Below are positions 1 through 9,570 of a stretch of 64,000 nt of DNA, piece after piece. Position numbers and translations under genes: made by a program. This stretch comes from Chloroherpetonaceae bacterium. GTDB lineage: Bacteria > Bacteroidota > Chlorobiia > Chlorobiales > Chloroherpetonaceae. The notes below the pieces were generated by a model. That model was given only the letters and a program-made list of their open reading frames with translations. It was not told where the DNA came from and made no database searches. Every line of letters starts with the position of its first letter. The first letter of the stretch is position 1. The stretch lies in the NCBI GenBank assembly GCA_028277445.1, contig JANQGG010000054.1:147428-211427 (forward strand), in the 5' to 3' direction.

Positions 1-248
1 TAAATATTCGACTACTGTGGATGCATTTGATTGCATGAAATGATAGGCGTTTAATGACAAAATTTTCTGCGATTGAAAACACATATTGTAAAATGAATCA
101 ATCACAATTCTTTCGGCTTTGCATATGCTTTTTTAACAAAGCGTCTGGCAAAGAAATTCTGATGTTTATTGACGAATGTGCGATTTTTGCATCATTCTAA
201 TCAGGTGTTTTTCAAATTGATTATTTTTATACTAGCATTTAAAATGAC

Positions 249-1001
249 ATGTTTAGCAATCAAAAACCAATGCCTGAACTACTAAAAACGCTACAAACAT
301 ATTTTGGCTCAACGATTCAGCTTAAAGACTCCACGGTTGTTTTCTGGATAAATGCGTTTATTCCAAAGAATACGACCAATTGTGAAATTGTTCCTGACGG
401 CGCATATAAAGGCAAATCCATGATGCTTGGGCCAGCGCCATGGAATGGACATTTTTTAACCGATAGCCGAGAGTTTAGTTCAAATCCATCAGCAAGTGTT
501 AGGCTTCAATCGTTACTTCTCATAGATAATCTTAACCATGAATTCAAATGGTGGCAGCATCATCGTGCGGATGAAACGGTTGAACTCAACGGCAAAACCG
601 GTAGGGTAACCTGCACCAAACGTGCTAATATTTCAAATATGAGTTTCAAACTCAAAGAAATAACTTTGACTAGCATTTCATTTGAATTAAATGTTGGGGC
701 AAGCAATCCATGTTTGGACGGTTCTCCCGATCTTCGGTATAAAGCTGATGAATTGTGCATCAATTTTAAAGAAAAACAGTTAAAGTTTAATGGCGCTGTT
801 TCAAGCTACCCATCATTTGAGGCTTATGTTCAACAAGGCAATTGCATGCGGGTAACATTGTTTCAACAACATCATGAACCGGGGGCAACGCCTTGGTCGC
901 TATTTGCCGGCGCAAATCGATCAATAAAGCTAGGCGCCTATTTTGGAAATGATTTTAAAAAAATTCAAGAGTCTGTTTTAGAAAAACAAGCAAAAAACTG
1001 A
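249..1001 (+). CDS. Unrecognised 250-aa protein
   Basis: I do not recognise a family with confidence. The protein has no signal peptide and no hydrophobic segment long enough to span a membrane, so it is probably cytoplasmic. The N-terminal third has a strand-like stretch (VFWINAFIPKN, about residues 31-41) followed by GAYKGKSMM and GPAPWNGHFLTDSREFS, which could begin a beta-rich domain. Aromatic and Gly/Pro-rich segments continue to the end (PGATPWSLFAGANRS). The first in-frame ATG has no clear Shine-Dalgarno sequence. The stop codon lies two bases before the ATG of the following DUF456 gene, so the two are probably co-transcribed and translationally coupled. That it is a real gene is supported by the long uninterrupted frame and this tight spacing. 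Its function is unknown. Confidence 0.75.
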   Translation: MFSNQKPMPELLKTLQTYFGSTIQLKDSTVVFWINAFIPKNTTNCEIVPDGAYKGKSMMLGPAPWNGHFLTDSREFSSNPSASVRLQSLLLIDNLNHEFKWWQHHRADETVELNGKTGRVTCTKRANISNMSFKLKEITLTSISFELNVGASNPCLDGSPDLRYKADELCINFKEKQLKFNGAVSSYPSFEAYVQQGNCMRVTLFQQHHEPGATPWSLFAGANRSIKLGAYFGNDFKKIQESVLEKQAKN

Positions 1002-1003
1002 TT

Positions 1004-1492
1004 ATGGAACAAGCGGTTATTTTTTGGATATTATCGATCGTGTGTTTAGGGGCAGGACTTGTTGGGTTGTTGCTTCCGGTTTTGCCCGGCCCGCCCCTTT
1101 TAATTCTTGGATTTGTATTAGGGGCCTGGGCAGAAGATTTTGAGTATATCAGTTGGGGCGCATTGAGTGTGCTGATTGTCCTGTCACTTTTTTTATATAT
1201 CGTAGATTTTCTTTCAACGCTTTTTGGTGCTAAAAAATACGGCGCTTCGAACCGAGCGCTCTTAGGGGCGACAATTGGCGGTGCTGTTGGAATGTTTTTC
1301 GGACTTATTGGGATTATAGTCGGACCTTTTATTGGCGCGGTGATTGGAGAATTAACCGTTCAGGGCGATGCTGTTCAGGCCGGAAGGTCAGGAATTGGCG
1401 CCACTTTGGGCTTAGCAATTAGCGTTGCGGCAAAGCTTGCTATTGCATTTAGTATGATTCTTGGGTTTATTTTTGTGCGTTTCTTTGCCTAA
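1004..1492 (+). CDS. DUF456 family membrane protein
   Basis: This 162-residue protein is almost entirely hydrophobic. It has the Gly/Pro-rich pattern of DUF456 proteins: an N-terminal helix ending in LLPVLPGPPLL (about residues 23-33), a conserved short loop with FLSTLFGAKKYGAS (about 70-83), then glycine-zipper helices (GATIGGAVGMFFG, GIIVGPFIGAVIGE). About four or five membrane segments are expected, placing it in the inner membrane. The biochemical role of the family is not established. It starts two bases after the stop of the upstream unknown gene, which suggests one transcript. The length is typical for the family. Confidence 0.85.
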   Translation: MEQAVIFWILSIVCLGAGLVGLLLPVLPGPPLLILGFVLGAWAEDFEYISWGALSVLIVLSLFLYIVDFLSTLFGAKKYGASNRALLGATIGGAVGMFFGLIGIIVGPFIGAVIGELTVQGDAVQAGRSGIGATLGLAISVAAKLAIAFSMILGFIFVRFFA

Positions 1493-1781
1493 AGCTTTTC
1501 TTTCCAAATTTTCCAGTTTTCCAGATCTATGAGCGCCCTAAAAGCGCTTAAACCAATTTCCTGCATAGTGATTAAGTCTATAAAATTATAAATTAAAAAC
1601 TAAGGAAACTATATTGAGTTTCTTTTTTAAGCGTCATTGTCTAAAAAAAACATACGCTTAAAATTTTTATGTGGTATAGAGTGTTACTGAGTTCAATACA
1701 TTCCCTAAACAGTTCTACCGGAAGTCCTTTTAGAGAAAACAGGGTTTAATACTAAAGTTCATATGAATCTGGGAGGTCGTG

Positions 1782-2624
1782 ATGAAAATTTTAAATCATA
1801 AGCTCGAAGATGAGCATGTCGATCACTCGCACCCTACATCAAAAACGAGCGGCGAGTTTGCAAGTGGATTACCGGATACGGTCGTCATTCATTATACCGC
1901 CGGAAAAGATGCCATTTCAGCGGTAAGAACACTGACAAAGCCTTCAATAAAAGCTTCGGCACACTTAGTGGTTGGAAGGGATTTAAAAATTTATCAATTG
2001 GCGCCATTTAATGTAATTACTTGGCATGCCGGTAAAAGCAATTGGAAAACACGAAGCCGCTTAAACAACTATAGCGTTGGCATTGAAATCGATAATGCCG
2101 GGCGTTTAGAATTAGGTTTGGATGGAGAGTATATCTCGTGGTTTAAGAAATCGTATCGAAAACAGGATGTTGTTCAAGCCAGGCATCGTAATGAAACCAA
2201 CCTGTCGTTTTGGCATCGGTATACCGAAGATCAGATCGGTTTGGTGTTTGAGATATGTGAGTCATTAATGGAGTCATATCCAATTCATACGATTGTTGGG
2301 CATGAAGAAATATCCCCAGGGCGTAAAATCGATCCAGGTCCGGCCTTTCCCTTGGATAAACTCCGGGAGCGTTTACTTTATGCCGACCGAAAATCGGATG
2401 AATTATCAGATGATGAAATATCGGATGAACCGGCATTCACGGAAGGATTTGTAAAAGCAAATCAATTAAATATTCGTCATAGGCCATCCTTGCAATCGGG
2501 ACGTGTAACGGCGCCTCTACAAAAAGGCACGCGTGTAAAAATAATTGACCAAAAAGGCGATTGGTTAAAAGTAAAAGTTGAAGCGGAAGGTTGGGTAAGC
2601 GGCAAATGGATTGATGTTCAATAA
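1782..2624 (+). CDS. N-acetylmuramoyl-L-alanine amidase (amidase_2) with SH3 domain
   Basis: Predicted zinc amidase that cuts the bond between N-acetylmuramic acid and the stem peptide. The amidase_2/AmpD-type domain spans about residues 30-200. Candidate zinc ligands are H37 (VVIHYTAG) and H174 and D184 (VGHEEISPGRKIDPG), with a GIEIDN strand at 100-105. A bacterial SH3-like domain occupies about 222-278 (NIRHRPSLQSGRV ... GWVSGKWI) and probably binds the wall. No signal peptide is visible, so the protein may be cytoplasmic and recycle muropeptides, or leave the cell by another route. I chose the ATG at 1782 over the GTG three bases upstream because GGGAGG at 1771-1776 is well spaced for it. 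The gene is monocistronic in appearance, with about 290 bp upstream. Confidence 0.88.
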   Translation: MKILNHKLEDEHVDHSHPTSKTSGEFASGLPDTVVIHYTAGKDAISAVRTLTKPSIKASAHLVVGRDLKIYQLAPFNVITWHAGKSNWKTRSRLNNYSVGIEIDNAGRLELGLDGEYISWFKKSYRKQDVVQARHRNETNLSFWHRYTEDQIGLVFEICESLMESYPIHTIVGHEEISPGRKIDPGPAFPLDKLRERLLYADRKSDELSDDEISDEPAFTEGFVKANQLNIRHRPSLQSGRVTAPLQKGTRVKIIDQKGDWLKVKVEAEGWVSGKWIDVQ

Positions 2625-2707
2625 AAGCTACTTTTTGTGATTCGTTTGCAAAATGAGTATAAATCATTAACCTATACCGCAATAGTTATTCAAATCATTC
2701 ATAAACC

Positions 2708-3505
2708 ATGATACGTTTCGTTTTTTTTGTTTCTTTAATAAGCTTAACAGTTTCAAACATTGATGCCCGGCCGATTGGTCGAACCCTCGATAGCGATGCT
2801 ACCGAATACGCCAAAGACTTCAAACGCATCTTTTCTTCGCCGACACGATTTTCAAATTCGCAATGGGTTACCACTGTGGCTATAGTAGGCGCAACCACAT
2901 CATCGTTTTTGATTGATGAAGATGTTCGCGCGTATGCCAATGAGCACCGCACGCCATTTTTAGATCGCTTAATGCCGGTCGGGGATTTTTACGGAAAATT
3001 TTTAACAACCACAAGCCTGAGTTCGTTGGTCTTTTTAACCGGTCTTGCCATTGATGATGAAGAAACACGTTTAACAGGCCGGGCAATGATAGAAGCGCTT
3101 TCATTTTCGCTTTTAATTACCGGTAGTATGAAAGTGATTTTTGGGCGCAGCAGACCATATACGAATCAGGGGCACATGGATTTTAATTGGTTTGAACTCT
3201 CCCAGGATCGGCGATCATTTCCTTCAGGTCATGCTACATCGGCATTTGCATTATCTTCGGCGCTTAGCGTTCGCGTAAACCGTGCTTGGGCAACGGCCGG
3301 GCTTTATAGTTTGGCAACGCTCACGCTAATGAATCGGATGTACGATGATATGCACTGGTTTTCGGATACGTTAATGGGAGCCGCTATCGGCACAACCATA
3401 GGTATTGCGGTTGGTAAAATGGTAAATAAAGAAGCGGAGCAAAAGTCCAATAGAATTGAACCTATAACTCCGCTTGAATTCTGGAAAATTGAAATTGCGT
3501 TTTAA
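2708..3505 (+). CDS. PAP2-family phosphatase, exported
   Basis: Phosphatidic-acid-phosphatase type 2 family; substrates are typically lipid phosphates or undecaprenyl pyrophosphate. All three catalytic motifs are visible: K142-x6-R149-P150 (KVIFGRSRP), PSGH at 172-175, and R210-x5-H216-x3-D220 (NRMYDDMHWFSD). An N-terminal hydrophobic stretch (residues 2-17) looks like a signal peptide or anchor. Several hydrophobic segments follow (102-115, 128-145, 193-208, 221-236), consistent with an integral membrane enzyme whose active site faces the periplasm. It ends 15 bp from the stop of hemL, which runs the other way. The precise substrate cannot be read from the sequence. Confidence 0.88.
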   Translation: MIRFVFFVSLISLTVSNIDARPIGRTLDSDATEYAKDFKRIFSSPTRFSNSQWVTTVAIVGATTSSFLIDEDVRAYANEHRTPFLDRLMPVGDFYGKFLTTTSLSSLVFLTGLAIDDEETRLTGRAMIEALSFSLLITGSMKVIFGRSRPYTNQGHMDFNWFELSQDRRSFPSGHATSAFALSSALSVRVNRAWATAGLYSLATLTLMNRMYDDMHWFSDTLMGAAIGTTIGIAVGKMVNKEAEQKSNRIEPITPLEFWKIEIAF

Positions 3506-3520
3506 TTGCAAACCAATGGC

Positions 3521-4828
3521 TTAAGCATTTTGCAATTTGTATGCGATCTCAAGCGATTCGTAGTTAGCATCAATGGTTTTCTGAAGATCTTCTTCCGTAT
3601 GCTTGGTTGAAATAAACATCGCTTCAAACTGCGAGCAAGCCAGGTAAATGCCTCGTTCAAGCATGCCATTAAAGTAAGCTGCAAATTTTTGAGTATCGGA
3701 GCTGTTAGCCGTCTCGAAATCTACAACATCTTTGTCGGTGAAGAACAGGCACGACATTGAGCCTACGCGAGTTTGGCAAAGGTTCAAGCCAAGTTTTTGC
3801 AGGTTATTTTTGAAGCCTTCTTCAACCATAACGGCTTTTTTCTCTAGTTCGGGATATGGATTTTCCTCAGAGAGAATTTTTAAGGTTTCAAGGCCTGCCG
3901 ACATTGCCAGCGGGTTTCCGGAAAGTGTGCCGGCCTGATAAACCGTGCCAACCGGAGAGATGCATTCCATAATTTCTTTTTTTCCGCCATAAGCGCCTAC
4001 GGGAAGGCCGCCACCGATAATTTTACCCAAAGTGGTCAAATCGGGCGTAATGCCATAAACTTCCTGAGCGCCGCCAAGAGCAACACGAAAACCGGTCATG
4101 ACTTCATCAAAAATCAAAACGATACCTTCTTTATCACAAAGCTCGCGAAGCGCAACCAAAAATTCTTTTTTAGAGGGAACAACGCCCATGTTACCGCCGA
4201 CTGCTTCAATAATAATCGCAGCAACATTGCCTTTGTTACTTTCTACCAATTCACGAACCGATTCAATATCGTTGTAAGTGGCATTTAATGTATCTTTTGC
4301 CGTGCCTTCGGTAACGCCGGGGCTGCTGGGCGCGCCAAGCGTTAAAGCGCCGGAACCGGCTTTAATTAAAAAGCTATCGCCATGACCATGATAACACCCT
4401 TCAAATTTGATGATCTTTTCGCGTTTGGTGTATCCACGAGCCAAACGAATTGCCGACATGGTAGCTTCGGTACCGCTATTGACCATACGAACCATTTCAA
4501 TCGAAGGCACAATTTTGGTGATGAGCTCAGCGAGCTCAATTTCCAACTCGGTAGGTGCGCCAAAGCTGGTGCCATGTACTTTCATGGTTTTTTCAATGGC
4601 TGCAACCACTCTTGGGTGAGCGTGCCCAACAATAAACGGACCCCAGGATCCAACATAATCAATGTAGGTGTTGCCATCAACATCCGTCATATATGCGCCT
4701 TCACCGCGAGTTACAAATGCAGGGGTGCCGCCAACAGAATTGAAAGCACGTACCGGCGAGTTTACGCCGCCGGGAATAACTTTTTTAGCTCTTTCAAAGA
4801 GTTCTTTGGACTTGTTCAGATTTAGCAT
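3521..4828 (-). CDS. hemL: Glutamate-1-semialdehyde 2,1-aminomutase
   Basis: PLP enzyme that converts glutamate-1-semialdehyde to 5-aminolevulinate, the last step of the C5 route to tetrapyrroles. At 435 residues it has the family's normal length. Diagnostic stretches are [13 protein letters not shown] near the N terminus, [18 protein letters not shown] (about 115-132), [20 protein letters not shown], and the PLP lysine K269 in [12 protein letters not shown]. The frame is open 30 codons further upstream, but the ATG at 4828 gives the canonical N terminus, so I start there. With hemE at 52.2 kb and bchZ at 20.5 kb it indicates that this organism makes both haem and (bacterio)chlorophyll through the C5 pathway. 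Confidence 0.96.
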   Translation of the reverse strand: MLNLNKSKELFERAKKVIPGGVNSPVRAFNSVGGTPAFVTRGEGAYMTDVDGNTYIDYVGSWGPFIVGHAHPRVVAAIEKTMKVHGTSFGAPTELEIELAELITKIVPSIEMVRMVNSGTEATMSAIRLARGYTKREKIIKFEGCYHGHGDSFLIKAGSGALTLGAPSSPGVTEGTAKDTLNATYNDIESVRELVESNKGNVAAIIIEAVGGNMGVVPSKKEFLVALRELCDKEGIVLIFDEVMTGFRVALGGAQEVYGITPDLTTLGKIIGGGLPVGAYGGKKEIMECISPVGTVYQAGTLSGNPLAMSAGLETLKILSEENPYPELEKKAVMVEEGFKNNLQKLGLNLCQTRVGSMSCLFFTDKDVVDFETANSSDTQKFAAYFNGMLERGIYLACSQFEAMFISTKHTEEDLQKTIDANYESLEIAYKLQNA

Positions 4829-5068
4829 TGTCAAGAAGCTTTTAATGAGTGAAGTATAAAAATCTGGTTTTTTCCAGTGTATGTAATGTTGTAAGAGTTG
4901 AAGATAAAATTTTACCACTTAGAAAAAAATGCTGAGGGTGGATTTGAAGCATTTTAATGCAATTGAATTGAAAAATAATAAAGATCAATGTTTTGCTTCA
5001 AACCGGTCATGTCTACTAAAAGAATTGTGGGAGGAATGGCGCTGGTGATTTAAATGTATAAAATCAGC

Positions 5069-6610
5069 TTAGGGGATTTCTAGGGCAAGAAAATTCGGGG
5101 ATTTGGAGAACGGTTTTCTGATTTTAAATAAGAATGCTTTCCCGGAGCCAGCATTTAAGAGGCTTTTTGTAAAATCATCCACGGTTTGGATCGGCTTTTG
5201 GTTGATTTCAAGGATGATATCGTCTTTTAGAATGCCTTTGGCATACGCCTGGCCATAAGGGTGACTGGTTTTAACTTTAACCCCGTAAGAGAGTTTTAAT
5301 TTATTTTTTTCTTGAAGACTTAGAGGTTGAACTTCCAATCCAAAGGTTTTTTTTGGTTTTGTTATAACAGCGCGAATAGCCGGGGAGTTACTTTCCAAAG
5401 GCTTTAATTTTAGGTTGATTTCTTTAAGGCCACTTTTGCGCCACAATTTAATATTCAAACGATCGCCGGGTTTTTTACTGGCAACATAAGCCTGCAATTC
5501 ATTTCGTTCTTTAAAATTCTGACCGTTGATTTGCAAAATAATGTCCATTTGTTTTAATCCGGCGTCTTTGCCCGGGCTATTTGGCAATACATCCTGAACC
5601 AAAACGCCATACGGTATGTCCATATTTAAGGCTTTTGCCATAGCCGCATCAATATCGCCTAAAACAATCCCGATATAGCCTCGCTGAACTTTTCCATATT
5701 GGATGATGTCTTCGGAAACGCGTCGGGCCAGATTTATTGGAACCGCAAAGCCATAGCCCTGATAACCGCCATTTTTGGAGGCAATGGCCGTATTAATGCC
5801 AATCAACTCGCCGTTAAGATTAATTAAGGCTCCGCCGCTGTTGCCGGGGTTGATTGCCGCATCGGTTTGAATAAAGTTTTCAACCCCAAAACTATCTCTT
5901 ATAATATTTATGCTACGGTTTTTTGCGCTGACAATACCAGCCGTAACCGTGGAATTAAGTTCAAACGGATTGCCGACAGCCATCACCCATTCCCCTACTT
6001 CAACGGTTTCTGAGTTTCCAAGCGCAACAACGGGAAGGTTGGATGCATTAATTTTTATAATGGCCAAATCCGTAAGCGGGTCGCTTCCGATTAATTCGGC
6101 CTGGTATTGTCGTTTATCCATGAGTGTTACAACGATATCGCTAACGGAACGAACACTTTTTATCACGTGTTCGTTGGTGATGATATAACCATCGGCGCTT
6201 AAAATCACCCCGGAGCCTGAGCCAAACGATGGGGTTCTTGGCAATTTAGGATGCCATTTTTCAAAATCATTTTTCTCTTTAAATCCCTCAGGATTGTCTT
6301 CTTCGGAGAAGAGATCATTAAACTCATCGAAATAGTTGAGCAACGTTTCCGAATCAAATGGCGCAGATTTTATTTGAACGCTAACAACCGTAGGGAGACT
6401 TTCTTTTGCAATGGTTTTAAACCGTTGATTAAATGATCCAGGGGAAGGCAGTGGAAGATGATTTTGGGTTGTGGCTTTTCCAATGCTTACTGAGGGAATT
6501 TCGTTAGCTGTTGAATTATTGGTACGCTTAAATCCAATTAAACCGATAACGCCAATAACGATTCCTAAAGTAATAAAGCCGGCAGCAGTTATAAAAAAGT
6601 GTTTTTTCAC
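5069..6610 (-). CDS. HtrA/DegP-type periplasmic serine protease
   Basis: Trypsin-like protease and chaperone for misfolded envelope proteins. An N-terminal hydrophobic segment (about residues 5-26) is a signal anchor. The protease domain covers about 60-290 with the triad H148 (ITNEHVI), D181 (LTDLAII) and S258 (NPGNSGGAL). Two PDZ domains follow, at about 305-400 (GYIGIVLGDI ... DVLPNSPGKDAGL) and 420-510. The acidic loop between residues 84 and 120 resembles the regulatory LA loop of Do proteases. Length (513) and layout match DegQ/DegP-like enzymes with two PDZ domains. It lies 32 bp downstream of recO on the same strand and may share its transcript. Confidence 0.94.
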   Translation of the reverse strand: MKKHFFITAAGFITLGIVIGVIGLIGFKRTNNSTANEIPSVSIGKATTQNHLPLPSPGSFNQRFKTIAKESLPTVVSVQIKSAPFDSETLLNYFDEFNDLFSEEDNPEGFKEKNDFEKWHPKLPRTPSFGSGSGVILSADGYIITNEHVIKSVRSVSDIVVTLMDKRQYQAELIGSDPLTDLAIIKINASNLPVVALGNSETVEVGEWVMAVGNPFELNSTVTAGIVSAKNRSINIIRDSFGVENFIQTDAAINPGNSGGALINLNGELIGINTAIASKNGGYQGYGFAVPINLARRVSEDIIQYGKVQRGYIGIVLGDIDAAMAKALNMDIPYGVLVQDVLPNSPGKDAGLKQMDIILQINGQNFKERNELQAYVASKKPGDRLNIKLWRKSGLKEINLKLKPLESNSPAIRAVITKPKKTFGLEVQPLSLQEKNKLKLSYGVKVKTSHPYGQAYAKGILKDDIILEINQKPIQTVDDFTKSLLNAGSGKAFLFKIRKPFSKSPNFLALEIP

Positions 6611-6642
6611 AATAATCTAAAAGTTAAAAACGGGCAATCGTC

Positions 6643-7425
6643 TTACGAAAGTAATTGCATTGAGATATCCCGCGATCGTAATGGTGGCAAATGTTCAACA
6701 TGAAATCTAATATAGGTATCTAAAATTTGATACACTTCATTACTAACCATTTTTGGGATCAAAAGATTTTTCGCATCCGAAAGTTTCATGCTGGAAAGCT
6801 GTGTAATGGTTTCATAAGCTTCGTAAGATATTGGCGTTTTCTTAAAAGCATACGAGTTGGTCGGCTCAAGTAAACAAATTCCGCCAAGCTCTGGGACCAA
6901 AACTAATTTTTTGGATTGATCCTGAAGATGCTTTTGTGTGATGGCTGTTTTTGTGTAAGCACATTCTAAAAAGCCTGGTTTAAACCCCAACAATGAGATC
7001 AAATGAATTTGAAAGAAAAAGAAAATTCCGATTGGATTGCTTTGGGTTGTTGAAAGTTCGGTTAAAACTTCGATCAAAAGATTAAATAATGCGAAATGCT
7101 TGTCGCTTTCTTCCGTTGTTAAACGCAAGAGCTCTAAAACTTGATGGAGAATGGCGTAGCTCTCAAGCGAGTGATCGCTCGTCAAAAAACTGTGCTTTAA
7201 GAAACCGTCTGAAATAACCTGCATCTGGCGAGTGGGTTTCACATAAAGAACGACTTCAACATAATTGCCGATTTCAAATAGCGAGGCGTATTTACTGGCC
7301 GTTTTTTTATACCCTTTAGCAATGGTTGAAATTTTCCCAAATTCTTTGCTAAATAACGTTATAATTTTAGATTGATCGCTATAGTCTATTGCACGTAAAA
7401 CAATGGCTTCTGTTTTTTGAATCAT
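6643..7425 (-). CDS. recO: DNA repair protein RecO
   Basis: Recombination mediator that, with RecR (and RecF), loads RecA onto SSB-coated single-stranded DNA. The N-terminal OB-fold is recognisable from KTEAIVLRAIDYSDQSKI (residues 4-21) and the following LFSKEFGKISTIAKGYKK. The C-terminal helical half is divergent, as usual. The four-cysteine zinc site found in some RecO proteins is absent. Length (260) is normal. The protein ends in an ordinary C terminus just upstream of the htrA-like gene. Confidence 0.9.
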   Translation of the reverse strand: MIQKTEAIVLRAIDYSDQSKIITLFSKEFGKISTIAKGYKKTASKYASLFEIGNYVEVVLYVKPTRQMQVISDGFLKHSFLTSDHSLESYAILHQVLELLRLTTEESDKHFALFNLLIEVLTELSTTQSNPIGIFFFFQIHLISLLGFKPGFLECAYTKTAITQKHLQDQSKKLVLVPELGGICLLEPTNSYAFKKTPISYEAYETITQLSSMKLSDAKNLLIPKMVSNEVYQILDTYIRFHVEHLPPLRSRDISMQLLS

Positions 7426-7612
7426 GCTGTCATCAATGGAATTCCTGGAATTATCTTTTCATAATCACAATAGTAGTAAGATCGTTCAATTTGAAAAAGC
7501 GCTTTTACAAATTTGGTTAAAAGAGTGAGGTTAGAAAAGCTGATTAATCATGAATTTCATTTTATTTTTTATTAGAACACGTGTATATTAAAAACTTTCT
7601 TCTAAAAGAAGT

Positions 7613-8188
7613 ATGAACAGATTGAAAAGTTCGGGCAAATCGGGATCTTTATTTTCGATTAAGATTTCGGGACTTTCATTTGGGTCTTATGAGTATAAGT
7701 ATAGCGCTGATGCACACGAGTTTTCTGATCCTGAAGTTACGAGTAAGCTTTTCCCAAGTAAGATCAATGTTGGCATTACCATTCACAAATCCTACTCGGA
7801 ACTTGTCGCTGAAATTCATGTGAACGCTGAAGCGGCTTTAGAGTGCGATCTGTGCCTGAGTCCAATACTTTCTGAAATAGAAGAGACATACAAAGCGTAC
7901 TTTTTATTTGAGTCGTCGGAAGAACACGGGCAGGCAGGTGATGATGTTCGAGTGATAGAAAAGACCGCCTCGGAAATTGATTTGTTGGAAGATGTTCGAG
8001 ATACCTTGCTGTTAGCCATACCGTTGAAAAATGTTTGCCGGGATGAAAGTGAATGCAAGGCAAATTGGGAGAAAAATAAATCGATTACTTATACCGGCGA
8101 GCCTTCAAACCAAAATGAAGCGCAGTCCGGTGAATCGGATTGGAAAAAAGCATTAAGAGAAATAGAGACAAAGCTTAAAACTAATTAA
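7613..8188 (+). CDS. DUF177/YceD family protein
   Basis: YceD-like protein that precedes rpmF in very many bacteria; homologues have been linked to 23S rRNA maturation and ribosome assembly. The diagnostic segment is ALECDLCLSPI with C78 and C81, followed by EIEETYKAYFLFE, and later C142 and C148 in NVCRDESECKANW. These four cysteines could form a metal site. An acidic region (EIDLLEDVRDTLLLAIP, about 121-137) is also typical. The stop is nine bases before the rpmF start region, giving the standard yceD-rpmF-plsX order. The start ATG follows an AGAAG-like ribosome site. Confidence 0.87.
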   Translation: MNRLKSSGKSGSLFSIKISGLSFGSYEYKYSADAHEFSDPEVTSKLFPSKINVGITIHKSYSELVAEIHVNAEAALECDLCLSPILSEIEETYKAYFLFESSEEHGQAGDDVRVIEKTASEIDLLEDVRDTLLLAIPLKNVCRDESECKANWEKNKSITYTGEPSNQNEAQSGESDWKKALREIETKLKTN

Positions 8189-8197
8189 AGGTGAATT

Positions 8198-8392
8198 ATG
8201 GCACATCCAAAAGCGAAACAATCTAAGTCAAGACGCGATAAACGCCGTGCACAGTATAATGCAAAAACCAAAGAGCCTAGTTTAACCATGTGTCCAGCCA
8301 CAGGCCAAATGCATTTGACACATCGTGCACATTGGCATGAAGGTAAATTGTACTTTAAGGGTAAAGTGGTTATGACCAAAGAAAGTGCGTAA
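8198..8392 (+). CDS. rpmF: 50S ribosomal protein L32
   Basis: Small basic ribosomal protein of the large subunit, 64 residues. The N terminus [17 protein letters not shown] is the L32 hallmark, followed by [14 protein letters not shown]. Only one cysteine is present, so this is the form without a four-cysteine zinc ribbon. A ribosome site (AAAGGTG) lies just before the ATG. It sits between yceD and plsX, an arrangement that ties ribosome synthesis to phospholipid synthesis in many bacteria. Confidence 0.96.
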   Translation: MAHPKAKQSKSRRDKRRAQYNAKTKEPSLTMCPATGQMHLTHRAHWHEGKLYFKGKVVMTKESA

Positions 8393-8484
8393 GCAATCCA
8401 TCGGCTGAGCGCATTGTTCATGAACGTATATTTAGTATTTTGACTTAATTCACAGTTTCAAAAAAACCTTAATCATAAACTTCA

Positions 8485-9507
8485 ATGGTTACAATTGCAG
8501 TTGATGCAATGGGTGGTGACTATGCTCCAAAAAATGTAGTGGAAGGAGCCATTCAAGCGCTTCAGGAAACTTCAGGACGATTTAAAATAATCCTTACCGG
8601 CCAAAAGGAAAAAGTTCAACCAATATTGGATGAACACGATATCCAATTCTTACCTCTTGAATTCGTTGATACACCTCAGGTTATCGAAATGCATGAATCG
8701 GCATCGTCGGCGGTAAAATCAAAACAAAATTCGTCGATGGTCAGAGGCTTGATGCTATGCAAGGAAAAAAAAGCCGATGCATTTGTAAGCGCTGGAAACA
8801 CAGGGGCTCAGATGGCTGCATCACTCCTTGTGCTTGGGCGGTTAGATAAAGTGATGCGCCCGACGATTGGCGCCTATTTCCCTTCGGTTTCTGAAGTGAC
8901 GATGGTTTATGATATCGGCGCTAATATTGATTGTAAGCCGGAGCATTTGGTGCAATTTGCCGAAATGGCATCAATTTATTTGTTGTATGCCGGACAAGTG
9001 AAAAATCCAAAAGTCGGTTTATTAAATGTGGGTTCGGAAGAAACTAAGGGTACGGAAGTTTTAAAGCAGACCTACCAAATGTTAATAAGCGCGCATGAAA
9101 AAGGGAAATTAAATTTTGTGGGCAATATTGAAGGCGGCGATATTCTGTTTAGTAAAGTTAATATTGTTCTTTGCGATGGCCTTAATGGAAACATGCTTTT
9201 GAAATTTGGAGAAAGCATGCCTCATTTTCTGGGCGGTTTATTTAAATCTGTTGTAGGAAAGCTGGTTAAAGAACAAAAAATAAATCCTGAATCGGCTGAA
9301 GTTGTGGGAAAAGCATTTAAAGGTATGTTTGCAAGTTTTGATGATGAGCGATTTGGCGGTGTGCCGCTCCTGGGTGTAAATGGTGTTTCTATTATTGGTC
9401 ATGGGCGATCTTCGGCAACGGCTATTAAAAATATGATTTACAGAGCCGAAGAAATGATTGAGCAGCAAGTTAACGCCCACATTGCTGAAGTTTTGGCAGA
9501 TAGTTAA
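8485..9507 (+). CDS. plsX: Phosphate acyltransferase PlsX
   Basis: Makes acyl-phosphate from acyl-ACP and phosphate, feeding PlsY in phospholipid synthesis. The N terminus [19 protein letters not shown] (residues 4-22) is diagnostic. Further conserved stretches are [21 protein letters not shown] (reading across about 95-115), [14 protein letters not shown] and [13 protein letters not shown]. Length (340) is normal. The preceding gap of 92 bp holds a short 10-bp palindrome (8415-8424) of uncertain meaning. It is followed by fabH 63 bp downstream. Confidence 0.96.
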   Translation: MVTIAVDAMGGDYAPKNVVEGAIQALQETSGRFKIILTGQKEKVQPILDEHDIQFLPLEFVDTPQVIEMHESASSAVKSKQNSSMVRGLMLCKEKKADAFVSAGNTGAQMAASLLVLGRLDKVMRPTIGAYFPSVSEVTMVYDIGANIDCKPEHLVQFAEMASIYLLYAGQVKNPKVGLLNVGSEETKGTEVLKQTYQMLISAHEKGKLNFVGNIEGGDILFSKVNIVLCDGLNGNMLLKFGESMPHFLGGLFKSVVGKLVKEQKINPESAEVVGKAFKGMFASFDDERFGGVPLLGVNGVSIIGHGRSSATAIKNMIYRAEEMIEQQVNAHIAEVLADS

Positions 9508-9570
9508 AGTTTTTAACCCACTGTTTCGGTTTATAACCAATTTGTAAACGGGTAATCAATAGCATTTCGA

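Noticed and set aside
3508..3539. TTGCAAA/TTTTGCAA inverted repeat at the hemL 3' end as a terminator
   Set aside because: The stem is short, AT-rich and includes hemL codons; no T run on the minus strand.
4382..4825. 147-codon open frame opposite hemL
   Set aside because: The minus-strand hemL is unmistakable; the plus-strand frame has no protein-like features.
8415..8424. GTTCATGAAC palindrome before plsX, considered as a fatty-acid regulator site
   Set aside because: Only 10 bp, no second copy seen nearby, no regulator gene in the window; chance is likely.
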